Source: Actinomycetospora succinea (GTDB taxonomy: Bacteria; Actinomycetota; Actinomycetes; Mycobacteriales; Pseudonocardiaceae). From it: 64,000 nucleotides of DNA. The notes beneath the pieces are model-generated. The model saw only the letters and a list, made by a program, of their open reading frames with translations. It did not search any database and had not been told where the DNA came from. Numbering within the stretch: position 1 is the first letter of the stretch; each line of letters begins with the position of its first letter. Below are positions 36,582-44,426 of the stretch, piece after piece. The stretch spans positions 310,001-374,000 of the forward strand of contig NZ_SNYO01000001.1 in the NCBI RefSeq assembly GCF_004363095.1. The letters run 5' to 3'. The position numbers and the translations under genes were made by a program.

Positions 36582-38276
36582 ATGGCTGCGCGCTCGGATC
36601 TGGCCGGCTCCCTCCGCTCGCTCGACGGTGCGAGCTACGGGCGCTACAAGTCGTTGTCGGGGTCGTGGTCCGTGGGGGGGAGACGTAGCGGAGCGGAGCT
36701 CGACCCATCGACTGCGGTCCAGCTCGAGGTGCTGCGCGTGCAGGCCGACCCGTTCGCGCCGCCGAGCCGGGTGCGGCTGACGCTGTCCGACGCCGGCATC
36801 CCCGCCGACCTCGTCGCGGACCCCGATCGGCGCCGCGCGCTGGCCGGGTTCCTGCTGCGCGGGCTGCGCCGGGCGCTGCGGGGCACGCCGGTGCACGTCG
36901 ACGCGGGCGGTCCCGAGGTGCTCGACCGCACCGCGGGCACCGTCGACTCCGACGGCGTCGTCTCCGTGGAGGTCGGCGTCCCCTTCCCGGGACCCAAGCG
37001 CCGCATCCTCGGGCGCGAGGCGGCGACGCTGCTGGCGGAGACGTTGCCGGCGGCGGCGCGGGAGGCCCTGTGCTGGTCGTCGGTGGACCAGGCGGCCGCG
37101 CGGGCCTTCGTCGAGACCGTCGAGGACGCCGTCGCGCTGCGCGCCGCCCTGGCCGAGCGCGGGCTGGTCGCGTTCGTCGCCGACGGAGCCGTGCTGCCGC
37201 GCCGCAGCGGGGTGGACGACCGGCCCCTCGACGGCGCCACGCCGTTCTCCGGTCCGTCGTCGCTCCAGGTGACGCTGCCGACGCCGCACGCCGGCGAGGT
37301 GACCGGCCTCGGGGTGCCCGAGGGGGTCACGCTGATCGTCGGCGGCGGGTACCACGGCAAGTCGACGCTGCTGCGCGCGATCGAGGCCGGCGTCTACGAC
37401 CACGTGCCCGGCGACGGGCGCGAGCAGGTGGTCACCCGGCCCGACGCGGTGAAGCTGCGCGCCGAGGACGGGCGCGCGGTGATCCACGACGACGTGTCGG
37501 CGTTCGTCGCGCACCTGCCGTCCGGCGAGCCGACCGACGACTTCTCGACCACGAACGCCTCGGGGTCGACGAGCCAGGCGGCCTCGACCGTCGAGGCGGT
37601 GGAGGCGGGCGCGGACGTGCTGCTCATCGACGAGGACACCTCGGCGACCAACATGATGATCCGCGACGCGCGGATGCAGCAGCTGATCGCGACCGAGCCG
37701 CTGGTGCCCTTCGTGGAGCGCGTGCGTCCGCTGCACGCCGAGCACGGGGTGTCGACGGTGCTGGTCATGGGCGGGTCGGGCGACTACCTCGGCGTCGCCG
37801 ACACCGTGATCATGATGGATGCGTACCGGGCGTCGGACGTCACGGCGCGCGCCCACGAGATCGCGGCGGCCGGGCCGTCGCGCACCGTGGAGCACACGGG
37901 CTTCCCGGCCGTGACGCCGCGCGTCGTCGATCCGGCCTCGCTCGACCCGACGGCCAAGGGCAAGCGCCGCGTGACCGCCCGGGGTGCGGACAAGCTCTCG
38001 TTCGGCGAGGACGACATCGACCTCTCCGCCGTGGAGCAGATCACCGACCGCTCGCAGGTCGCGGGCATCGGGCGGGCGCTGGCGCTGCTCGGGGACCACG
38101 TCCTCGACGGCACGATCACCCTCGCGGAGGGCCTGGACCTGCTCGACGCCGAGCTCGACCGGCGGGGTCTCGAGGCGCTGCTCGACGGCCGCTCCGAGGA
38201 TCTCGCCCGCCCGCGCCGTCACGAGATCGCCGCCGCCCTCAACCGCCTGCGGTCGATGCGGCTCCGCCGCACGTGA
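36582..38276 (+). CDS. predicted ABC-class ATPase (PF09818 family)
   Basis: A 564-residue cytosolic ATPase with no membrane helices. The P-loop reads IVGGGYHGKSTLL and Walker B VLLIDEDTSATNMM, both characteristic of the ABC_ATPase family found across bacteria. The N-terminal 200 residues (YKSLSGSW, ALAGFLLRGLRRAL) form a family-specific domain. Biological role is unknown; some members are linked to RNA or nucleotide metabolism in the literature only weakly. It is divergent from the carbamoyltransferase operon. The stop lies in the left arm of a hairpin. Confidence 0.87.
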   Translation: MAARSDLAGSLRSLDGASYGRYKSLSGSWSVGGRRSGAELDPSTAVQLEVLRVQADPFAPPSRVRLTLSDAGIPADLVADPDRRRALAGFLLRGLRRALRGTPVHVDAGGPEVLDRTAGTVDSDGVVSVEVGVPFPGPKRRILGREAATLLAETLPAAAREALCWSSVDQAAARAFVETVEDAVALRAALAERGLVAFVADGAVLPRRSGVDDRPLDGATPFSGPSSLQVTLPTPHAGEVTGLGVPEGVTLIVGGGYHGKSTLLRAIEAGVYDHVPGDGREQVVTRPDAVKLRAEDGRAVIHDDVSAFVAHLPSGEPTDDFSTTNASGSTSQAASTVEAVEAGADVLLIDEDTSATNMMIRDARMQQLIATEPLVPFVERVRPLHAEHGVSTVLVMGGSGDYLGVADTVIMMDAYRASDVTARAHEIAAAGPSRTVEHTGFPAVTPRVVDPASLDPTAKGKRRVTARGADKLSFGEDDIDLSAVEQITDRSQVAGIGRALALLGDHVLDGTITLAEGLDLLDAELDRRGLEALLDGRSEDLARPRRHEIAAALNRLRSMRLRRT

Positions 38277-38312
38277 GTGATATGGGTCGTCAGGACGACC
38301 CATATCACTCAC
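38273..38312. terminator. perfect 19-bp hairpin between convergent genes
   Basis: Arms GTGAGTGATATGGGTCGTC (38273-38291) and exact complement (38294-38312), loop AG. It contains the stop of the ABC-class ATPase gene and precedes the L,D-transpeptidase stop. The outer GTGAGTGA is identical to that of the hairpin at 26642, while the inner arm is unrelated. Confidence 0.75.
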
Positions 38313-38326
38313 ATGGCCGAAGGCCA

Positions 38327-38845
38327 TTACTGGACGATCTGCACCCGGTCGTAGACGTTCAGGCCGTTGAAGAACGCCTGGGCGTCGGGGTCGGCCATGC
38401 GCACGCAGCCGGCCGACTGGCGGGCGGGGTCGCCGCCGTGGAACGCGCGGCCGTTGTCGTCGAAGAACACCGACCACGGCATGCGCGCGTTGTTGTACTC
38501 CTTGGAGAGGTGGACCTCCTCCTTGCGCTGCACGGAGAAGAAGCCCAGCGGCGTCTCGTGACCCGGCGAGCCGTGGTTCATCCGGACCGGGCCGCGGATG
38601 ATGTTGCCCTGGCCGTCGGACAGCCACGCCTCGTTCGTCGAGAGGCGGGCGCAGGCCTTGACGTTGTCCTCACAGGGCATCGCGGCCTTCGGCACGGCCA
38701 TCGCGACCGCGCCGATGCTGCCGAGTCCGGCCAGCGCGACGAGCCCGAGGACGAGCGCGGCCAGACGGCCGCCCATCCGGCGACGTGCGCCTCGGGCGCT
38801 CTCCCGCGCCCCGGCCCCGATCTCCATCCACGTGTGCCGACCCAC
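38327..38845 (-). CDS. L,D-transpeptidase (YkuD) family protein
   Basis: A 172-residue protein with a cytoplasmic Arg-rich N-terminus, a signal-anchor helix (LAALVLGLVALAGLGSIGAVAMAV) and a YkuD catalytic domain. The active-site motif is AFHGGDPARQSAGCVRM, with the catalytic Cys and His. It would form 3-3 crosslinks in peptidoglycan or attach proteins to it. The domain is short for the family and there is no extra binding domain. GTG at 38845 has GAGAGGAG upstream; an ATG seven codons on is possible. Confidence 0.87.
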   Translation of the reverse strand: MGRHTWMEIGAGARESARGARRRMGGRLAALVLGLVALAGLGSIGAVAMAVPKAAMPCEDNVKACARLSTNEAWLSDGQGNIIRGPVRMNHGSPGHETPLGFFSVQRKEEVHLSKEYNNARMPWSVFFDDNGRAFHGGDPARQSAGCVRMADPDAQAFFNGLNVYDRVQIVQ

Positions 38846-39070
38846 CGTGCTCCTCTCGACGGTTCGCCGCCGTACCCACGGCGCCTCCCTCTCAACGGCA
38901 GTTCCCGCGCCACGGACGAGTGGTCTCTCCGGGTGGTCCCTGGGGGTGACGCTCCGGATGCGCTCCGTGGCGACGCGGCCTGCCGGGCGGGGACTCTCTC
39001 ATCCCGATCAGCAGGCGCCGGGACCCCCTGCCTCCTTGCCCGACGTGCCCGTGAGCAGGAAAGTGACGCC

Positions 39071-40060
39071 GTGGCGGGAAAGGGATCTGGCGGGCGGGAC
39101 ACGGGTGGGGACAAGGGTGAGGAACGGGCCGGCGTCGCGCTGACCAACCTCGACCAGGAGCTGTTCTCCGGCGCGGGGGTGACCAAGCGCGAGCTCGTCG
39201 ACTACCTCGAGCGGATGGCCCCGCGGATGCTCCCGGCGCTCGCCGGGCGACCGTTGTCGGTCGTCCGGGCGCTGCGCGGGCAGAAGCCGTTCATGCAGAA
39301 GAACGTCCCCAAGTACGCGCCGGACTTCGTGCGCACGGTGTCGTTCTGGGCCGAGACGTCGCACCGCGAGGTCGCCTACGCGCTGTGCGACGACCTGCCC
39401 ACGCTGCTGTGGTTCGGCAACCAGCGGGCCATCGAGTACCACCCGACCCTCGTGCGGGCGGACGCGATGGACGTCCCCGAGCACCTCGTGCTCGACCTCG
39501 ACCCGCCGGAGGACGCCGGGTTCGACGCGGTCGTGGCCGCCGCGCACCTCGTGCGCCGCGCGCTCGACGACGCGGGCCTGCAGGGCGTGGTGAAGACCAC
39601 CGGCGCCAAGGGCGTGCACATCCTCGTCCCGCTCGCGCCGGGCCCGACCCACGAGGACGTCGCGGGCGCCACCCGCGCGCTCGCCGTCCGCACCGAGCGC
39701 CTCGACCCGGACGTCGCGACCACCGCGTTCATCCGCGCCGACCGCGGCGGCAAGGTGTTCGTCGACCCCACCCGCGCCGGCGGCTCCACGATCGCCTCGG
39801 TCTACAGCCCGCGCGTGCGCCCCGGGCTGCCCGTGTCGTTCCCGGTCTCGTGGGACGAGCTCGACACCGTGGTGCCCGCCGAGATCACCGTCGCGACGGC
39901 CCCCGACCGCCCGGACCCGTGGAGCGCCGCCGACGCCCGCCCGGCGCCCCAGACGCTGCCCGCCGAGCTCCTCGAGGAGGGCCGCACGATCCCCGTCGCC
40001 CGCGTCCAGGCCATGCACGAGGGCAAGCGCCGCAAGCGGGCCGCCGAGCGCGGGGAGTGA
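39071..40060 (+). CDS. LigD-type DNA polymerase/primase domain protein (NHEJ)
   Basis: A 329-residue stand-alone polymerase domain of the LigD family. It shows YLERMAPRMLPALAGRPLSVVR, FMQKNVPKYAPDFV, the catalytic DLDPPEDAGFD, TTGAKGVHILVPL and DRGGKVFVDPTRAGG with ASVYSPRVRPGLPVS. The ligase and phosphoesterase domains are absent, so they must be separate proteins. Ku is not in this window. Role: gap filling and ribonucleotide or nucleotide addition at double-strand breaks. The 225 bp upstream hold no recognisable gene. Confidence 0.9.
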   Translation: MAGKGSGGRDTGGDKGEERAGVALTNLDQELFSGAGVTKRELVDYLERMAPRMLPALAGRPLSVVRALRGQKPFMQKNVPKYAPDFVRTVSFWAETSHREVAYALCDDLPTLLWFGNQRAIEYHPTLVRADAMDVPEHLVLDLDPPEDAGFDAVVAAAHLVRRALDDAGLQGVVKTTGAKGVHILVPLAPGPTHEDVAGATRALAVRTERLDPDVATTAFIRADRGGKVFVDPTRAGGSTIASVYSPRVRPGLPVSFPVSWDELDTVVPAEITVATAPDRPDPWSAADARPAPQTLPAELLEEGRTIPVARVQAMHEGKRRKRAAERGE

Positions 40061-40798
40061 TCACAGCGCGCCGGTGACGACGGTCGCGTCGTGCTCGTCG
40101 TCGTGGGCCACCGACGCCGTGAACCCCGCCGCCGCGAGCGCCGCGCGCGCCGCCTCGCCCTGGTGCTCGGCGCACTCGACGAGCAGGTGACCGCCCGGCC
40201 GCAGCCACGCCGGGGCCTGGGCCGCCAGCCGCCGCACGACGTCCACCCCGTCCCCGCCGCCGTCGAGCGCCGCGCGCGGCTCGTGCTCGCGGGCCTCGGG
40301 CGGCATGGCGGCGACGGCCTCGCTCGGCACGTACGGCGTGCTCGCGACGACGACGTCGACGCGCCCGGCGAGCGATGGGGGCAGGGCGGCGAGCAGGTCG
40401 CCGGCGTGCACGCCCGCGGCCCCGGGGAGGTTGCCGCGCGCGCACGCCACGGCTGCGGGGTCGACGTCGGCGGCGTGCAGCACGAGCCCCGGGGACGACG
40501 CCAGCAGCGCCGCCCCGATCGCCCCGGTCCCGCAGCACACGTCGACGACGGTCTCGCCGCCGTCCAGGACGCGGAGCGCCGCCGCCACCAGGAGCTCGCT
40601 GCGCCGCCGCGGCACGAACACCCCGGGCGCGACCGCCACCCGCAGCCCCGCGAACTCTGCCCACCCGAGCACCTGCTCCAGCGGCTCGCCGGCCACCCGC
40701 CGGGCGACCGCGGACTCCGGCGCGCCGGCCAGCAGCGCCGCCTCCTCCTCCGCGAACACGCACCCCGCCGCGCGCAGGCGGGCCACCAGGGAGCTCAC
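40061..40798 (-). CDS. PrmC-related protein methyltransferase with altered catalytic motif
   Basis: A 245-residue class I methyltransferase with the SAM motif VVDVCCGTGAIGAALL and a PrmC-like N-terminal helical part (GEPLEQVLGWAEFAGLRVAVAPGVFVPRRRSELL). Where PrmC/HemK has the catalytic NPPY, this protein reads VVVASTPYVPSEA, with Ser-Thr for Asn-Pro. It belongs to the actinobacterial PrmC-paralogue group of unknown substrate. Its GTG overlaps the stop of the BKACE gene (GTGA). It abuts the convergent LigD-type gene with no gap. Confidence 0.83.
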   Translation of the reverse strand: MSSLVARLRAAGCVFAEEEAALLAGAPESAVARRVAGEPLEQVLGWAEFAGLRVAVAPGVFVPRRRSELLVAAALRVLDGGETVVDVCCGTGAIGAALLASSPGLVLHAADVDPAAVACARGNLPGAAGVHAGDLLAALPPSLAGRVDVVVASTPYVPSEAVAAMPPEAREHEPRAALDGGGDGVDVVRRLAAQAPAWLRPGGHLLVECAEHQGEAARAALAAAGFTASVAHDDEHDATVVTGAL

Positions 40799-41655
40799 AG
40801 CCCGAGGATCCCCCGCGTCTCGGCGATCGTCGCCGGTCGGCGCCCCAGGTCCGCGAGCAGCGCCACGATCTCGTCGACCAGCTCCGTGTTGGTGGGAGTG
40901 CGGTCGCCGGCGTAGTCCTCCAGCCCGACCCGCACGTGCCCGCCCCGGCGCACGGCGGTCTCCGCGAGCCCGGTCGCGACGACGTCGCCACCCAGCACCG
41001 CCACCGACCACGGCAGCCCCGACGGCTCCAGCATCTCGAGGTAGGCCTCGAGGGCGGTCGTCGTCGGCGGCAGCCCGAACTCCAGCGCGCCGCCGAAGTA
41101 GAGCTTGACGATCGCGCCGCGCGGCACGCGCCCGTGGCGGTGCAGGGTCAGCGCCACCCGCAGGAAGCTCGGATCGAAGATCGAGATCGACGGGCCGGTG
41201 CCGTGCGCCGCGCAGCGGGCGAACATGTGCTCGGTGTCGGCCAGGCTGTTCTGGTACGGGCCCGGGGCGGCGGCCTCGGCGATCGCGCCGTCGCTGGTCA
41301 GACCCAGGTTCACCGACCCCGGGTCGACGAGGCTCAGGCCCCCGAGGCCGCGGCGGGCCAGTTCCTCGTGGTGCGCCCAGCGCGTCTCGATCGGGATGCC
41401 GCGGGCCCCGGCGGCCATGGTCGCGTAGAGCAGCAGGTCCGGGTACCGCGCGAGCACCGGCGACCAGGCCTCGACGTAGGGCTCCACCGGGTGCACGCCG
41501 TCGGGGACGAACATCGCCTCGTGGTGGTCGTGCGCGATGCTCGCCCCGCGGGCCACACAGGCGAGCATCTCGTCGGCCACCTCGGCCGGGGTGAGCGGCA
41601 CGTGCGGGTTCACCGACCGCGGGGTGGCCCCGTTGACGGCGACCTCGAGGATCAC
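40795..41655 (-). CDS. BKACE family beta-keto acid cleavage enzyme
   Basis: A 286-residue TIM-barrel protein of the beta-keto acid cleavage enzyme family (Kce-like). Visible features are EVAVNGATPRSVNPHVPLTPAE, the zinc-binding HDHHE, KLYFGG and the C-terminal VRVGLEDYAGDRTPTNTELV with Glu. Such enzymes split a beta-keto acid with acetyl-CoA into a CoA ester and acetoacetate. I chose the GTG at 41655, with CAGGGA upstream and the usual family N-terminus; GTGs at 41679 and 41700 are alternatives. Divergent from the RraA-like and SDR genes, with which it may share a catabolic pathway. Confidence 0.87.
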   Translation of the reverse strand: MILEVAVNGATPRSVNPHVPLTPAEVADEMLACVARGASIAHDHHEAMFVPDGVHPVEPYVEAWSPVLARYPDLLLYATMAAGARGIPIETRWAHHEELARRGLGGLSLVDPGSVNLGLTSDGAIAEAAAPGPYQNSLADTEHMFARCAAHGTGPSISIFDPSFLRVALTLHRHGRVPRGAIVKLYFGGALEFGLPPTTTALEAYLEMLEPSGLPWSVAVLGGDVVATGLAETAVRRGGHVRVGLEDYAGDRTPTNTELVDEIVALLADLGRRPATIAETRGILGL

Positions 41656-41729
41656 GGGAGACGTCCCTGGAGATGTCACGGGACGGAGGATCGTCGCCAC
41701 ACGGCGCCGCGTCGAGGATCATCCGTGCC

Positions 41730-42407
41730 GTGGATCCCCTGACCCCCGAGGAGCTCGGCCGCGTGCGCGCCCTCGCGACCTCCTCGCTGTGCGACGCCGA
41801 CAAGACCTTCCTCCTGCCCGACCCCGCGATCCGGGCGATGGTGCCCGACGTGCGCATGGCCGGCCCCGCGGTCACCGTCGTCGCCCCCGACGACCACCTC
41901 CCGGTGCTGCTCGCCGCGGGGCAGGCCGCGCCGGGCTCGGTGCTGGTCGTCACGACGCTGCGGGGCGCTCGAGCGGTCGCCGGCGAGCTGGTCACCGCCG
42001 AGGCCCGCCGCCGGGGGCTGGCCGGGGTCGTCATCGACGGGTACTGCCGCGACGTCGCCGGCCTGCGCCGGCTCGGGCTGCCGGTGTTCGCGCGGGGCTC
42101 GACGCCCGCCTCGGGCAGCGCGCGCGACCCGCGCGGGCTCGACGAGGGGCCCGTCGCGCTGGGCGGGGTGCCGGTGCGGCCGGGCGACCTGGTGCTGGGC
42201 GACGACGACGGGCTCGCCGTCGCCACGTCCGACCAGGTGCGCGCGGCGCTGCCCGGCGCCGAGGAGGTCGAGCGCGCCGAGGCAGCCGTCCTCGCCGGCA
42301 TGGGCGAGGGCCCCGACGGACGGGGCCTCGCGGACCACACCAACCTCGCCGAGCACCGCGCCGCGCGCGCCGCGGGCCGGGACTCGTCGCTGCGGTTCCT
42401 CGTCTGA
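41730..42407 (+). CDS. RraA-like family protein (HMG/CHA aldolase type)
   Basis: A 225-residue RraA-fold protein: SSLCDADKTFLL, PDVRMAGPAVTV, VIDGYCRDVAGLRRLGLPVFARG and PGDLVLGDDDGLAV, the last a hallmark of the fold. Members are oxaloacetate decarboxylases or 4-hydroxy-4-methyl-2-oxoglutarate aldolases, and only some regulate RNase E. With a BKACE and an SDR as neighbours an aldolase or decarboxylase role is more likely. GTG start; the SDR begins within its stop codon (TGATG). Confidence 0.83.
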   Translation: MDPLTPEELGRVRALATSSLCDADKTFLLPDPAIRAMVPDVRMAGPAVTVVAPDDHLPVLLAAGQAAPGSVLVVTTLRGARAVAGELVTAEARRRGLAGVVIDGYCRDVAGLRRLGLPVFARGSTPASGSARDPRGLDEGPVALGGVPVRPGDLVLGDDDGLAVATSDQVRAALPGAEEVERAEAAVLAGMGEGPDGRGLADHTNLAEHRAARAAGRDSSLRFLV

Positions 42408-43147
42408 TGGCCGTCCTCCTCGTCACCGGCGGGAGCCGGGGCATCGGCGCGGCGCTGGTCGCCCGGGCCGCGGCCGCCGGCTGGGACGTCTGCCTGACCT
42501 ACCGCAGCGACGCCGACGCCGCGGAGAAGGTGGTCGCGGCGGCCCGCGAGCAGGGCGTCGAGGCCCGCGCCGTGCGCGCCGACGTGGCGGTCGAGGCCGA
42601 CGTCGAGGCCGCGTTCGCGGCGGCGGACGCGATGGGCCCGCTCGGCGGGGTCGTCGTCAACGCCGGGGTCGTGGCGCCGAAGTCCCGCGTCGACGCCATG
42701 TCGGCCGCGCGCGTCGGCGAGATGCTCGCGATCAACGTCGTCGGCGCCGTCGTCACCTGCCGCGAGGCCGTCCGGCGGCTCTCGACCGCGCACGGCGGGC
42801 CGGGCGGGTCGATCGTCATCGTGTCGTCGGCGGCGTCGCGGCTCGGGTCGCCGGGGGAGTACGTCGACTACGCGGCGTCCAAGGCGGCGACCGACACCCT
42901 CGGGCTCGGGCTGGCCAAGGAGGTCGCCGACGAGGGCGTGCGCGTCAACGTCGTGCGGCCCGGGATCATCGACACGGAGATCCACGCGACCGGCGGACAG
43001 CCCGACCGGGTGGCGCGCATCGGTCCGATGGTGCCGGTGGGCCGCGCCGGCACGGCCGACGAGGTCGCCGCCGCGATCGCCTGGCTGCTCTCCGACGAGG
43101 CGTCCTACTGCACGGGCAGCGTGCTGGACGTCGCGGGCGGCCGGTAA
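42407..43147 (+). CDS. SDR family NAD(P)-dependent oxidoreductase
   Basis: A 246-residue classical short-chain dehydrogenase/reductase: TGGSRGIGAAL for the cofactor, NAGV, the catalytic Ser in VIVSSAAS and Tyr/Lys in YVDYAASKAA, then RPGIIDTEIHA. Start and stop overlap with the RraA-like gene by one base. Likely oxidises or reduces a hydroxy/keto group in the pathway of its neighbours; YRSDADAA after beta-2 suggests NADP preference. Confidence 0.9.
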   Translation: MAVLLVTGGSRGIGAALVARAAAAGWDVCLTYRSDADAAEKVVAAAREQGVEARAVRADVAVEADVEAAFAAADAMGPLGGVVVNAGVVAPKSRVDAMSAARVGEMLAINVVGAVVTCREAVRRLSTAHGGPGGSIVIVSSAASRLGSPGEYVDYAASKAATDTLGLGLAKEVADEGVRVNVVRPGIIDTEIHATGGQPDRVARIGPMVPVGRAGTADEVAAAIAWLLSDEASYCTGSVLDVAGGR

Positions 43148-43196
43148 CCGGGAGCCCCCTCCCGGCTCGCCCGGCGCGCGGGGCAGAATCGCCGCC

Positions 43197-43964
43197 GTGA
43201 GCGGCACGTGGCGCAGCTACGTCGCCCTCGGCGACAGCTTCACCGAGGGCGTCGGCGACCCGGATCCGGTGACGGGGATCGAGCGCGGCTGGGCCGACCG
43301 GTTCGCCGCGTCGATGGCCCGCCGCGACCCCGGGTTCCGGTACGCGAACCTCGCGGTCCGCGGGCTGCTGCTCGACGCGATCATCCGCACCCAGGTGCCC
43401 GAGGCCGTCCGCATGGGCCCGGACCTCGTGAGCCTGTGCGCGGCGGGCAACGACCTGCTGCGCCCCGGCGCCGACCCCGCCGTGCTCGCCGACCGTCTCG
43501 AGGGCGCGGTGGCGACGCTGCGGGCGACCGGCGCGGACGTCCTGGTGTTCACGGGGTTCGACACCCGCGAGAGCCCGCTGCTCAACCTCATCGGCAAGCG
43601 CCTGGCCGCGATGAACGACCACATCCGCGAGATCGCCCACCGCCGGGGCGCCCACCTCGTCGACCTGTGGGTGATGCCGCCGCTGTCGGACATGCGCGCC
43701 CGCACCGACGACCGCCTGCACCTCAACGCCGGCGGGCACGCCCGGGTCGCCGCGCGGGTCAGCGAGGTCCTCGGCCTGCCGCCCGAGGTCGACTGGCACG
43801 CGCCATGGCCCGCGGAGGCGCCGACGACGTGGAGCCACCGCCGCGTCGAGGACGTGCGCTGGGCCCGCGAGCACCTCTGGCCGTGGGTGCAGCGCCGCGC
43901 GCAGGGCCGCAGCACCGGCGACGACCGCGGCGCGAAGCGGCCCGCGCTCGCCCCCGTCCCGTGA
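43197..43964 (+). CDS. SGNH/GDSL family hydrolase
   Basis: A 255-residue esterase-type hydrolase with block I VALGDSFTEGVGD (nucleophile Ser), AAGNDLLRPG (block III Asn) and the catalytic Asp/His in DRLHLNAGGHARVA. No signal peptide, so it acts in the cytosol. Such proteins deacylate lipids, sugars or other esters. It ends in a GTGA overlap with the acetyltransferase gene, implying a shared function. Confidence 0.9.
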   Translation: MSGTWRSYVALGDSFTEGVGDPDPVTGIERGWADRFAASMARRDPGFRYANLAVRGLLLDAIIRTQVPEAVRMGPDLVSLCAAGNDLLRPGADPAVLADRLEGAVATLRATGADVLVFTGFDTRESPLLNLIGKRLAAMNDHIREIAHRRGAHLVDLWVMPPLSDMRARTDDRLHLNAGGHARVAARVSEVLGLPPEVDWHAPWPAEAPTTWSHRRVEDVRWAREHLWPWVQRRAQGRSTGDDRGAKRPALAPVP

Positions 43965-44425
43965 GCGGTGTCGCGATCGTCGTCGACGACCTCGCCGGTC
44001 CCGAGGTCGCGACACTGCTCGCCGAGCACCTCGACGACATGCGCGCGGCCTCGCCGCCGGAGAGCAAGCACGCGCTGGACCTCGACGCCCTGCGCGCCCC
44101 GGACGTCACGTTCTGGACGGTGTGGGACGACCACGTCCTGCTGGGGTTCGGTGCCCTGCGCGAGCTCGACGCGGCGCACGGCGAGATCAAGTCGATGCGC
44201 ACCGCGTCGGCGTACCAGGGCCTCGGGGTGGGCTCGGCGCTCGTCCGGCACCTCGTCGCCGAGGCCCGGCGGCGCGGCTACCGGCGCCTGAGCCTGGAGA
44301 CGGGGTCGTCGGCGCATTTCGCGCCGGCCCAGCGGCTCTACGCGCGCCATGGGTTCGTGCCCTGCGCCCCGTTCGGCGACTACCCGGAGGACCCGAACAG
44401 CGTGCACCTGACCCTCGCGCTGTGA
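43961..44425 (+). CDS. GNAT family N-acetyltransferase
   Basis: A 154-residue GNAT protein with the acetyl-CoA loop region IKSMRTASAYQGLGVGSALVRHLVAEARRRGYRRLSLETG and FAPAQRLYARHGFVPCAPFGDY, the latter like ElaA/YjdJ-type small GNATs. Translationally coupled to the SGNH hydrolase. Substrate unknown. Confidence 0.88.
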   Translation: MSGVAIVVDDLAGPEVATLLAEHLDDMRAASPPESKHALDLDALRAPDVTFWTVWDDHVLLGFGALRELDAAHGEIKSMRTASAYQGLGVGSALVRHLVAEARRRGYRRLSLETGSSAHFAPAQRLYARHGFVPCAPFGDYPEDPNSVHLTLAL

Positions 44426-44426
44426 G

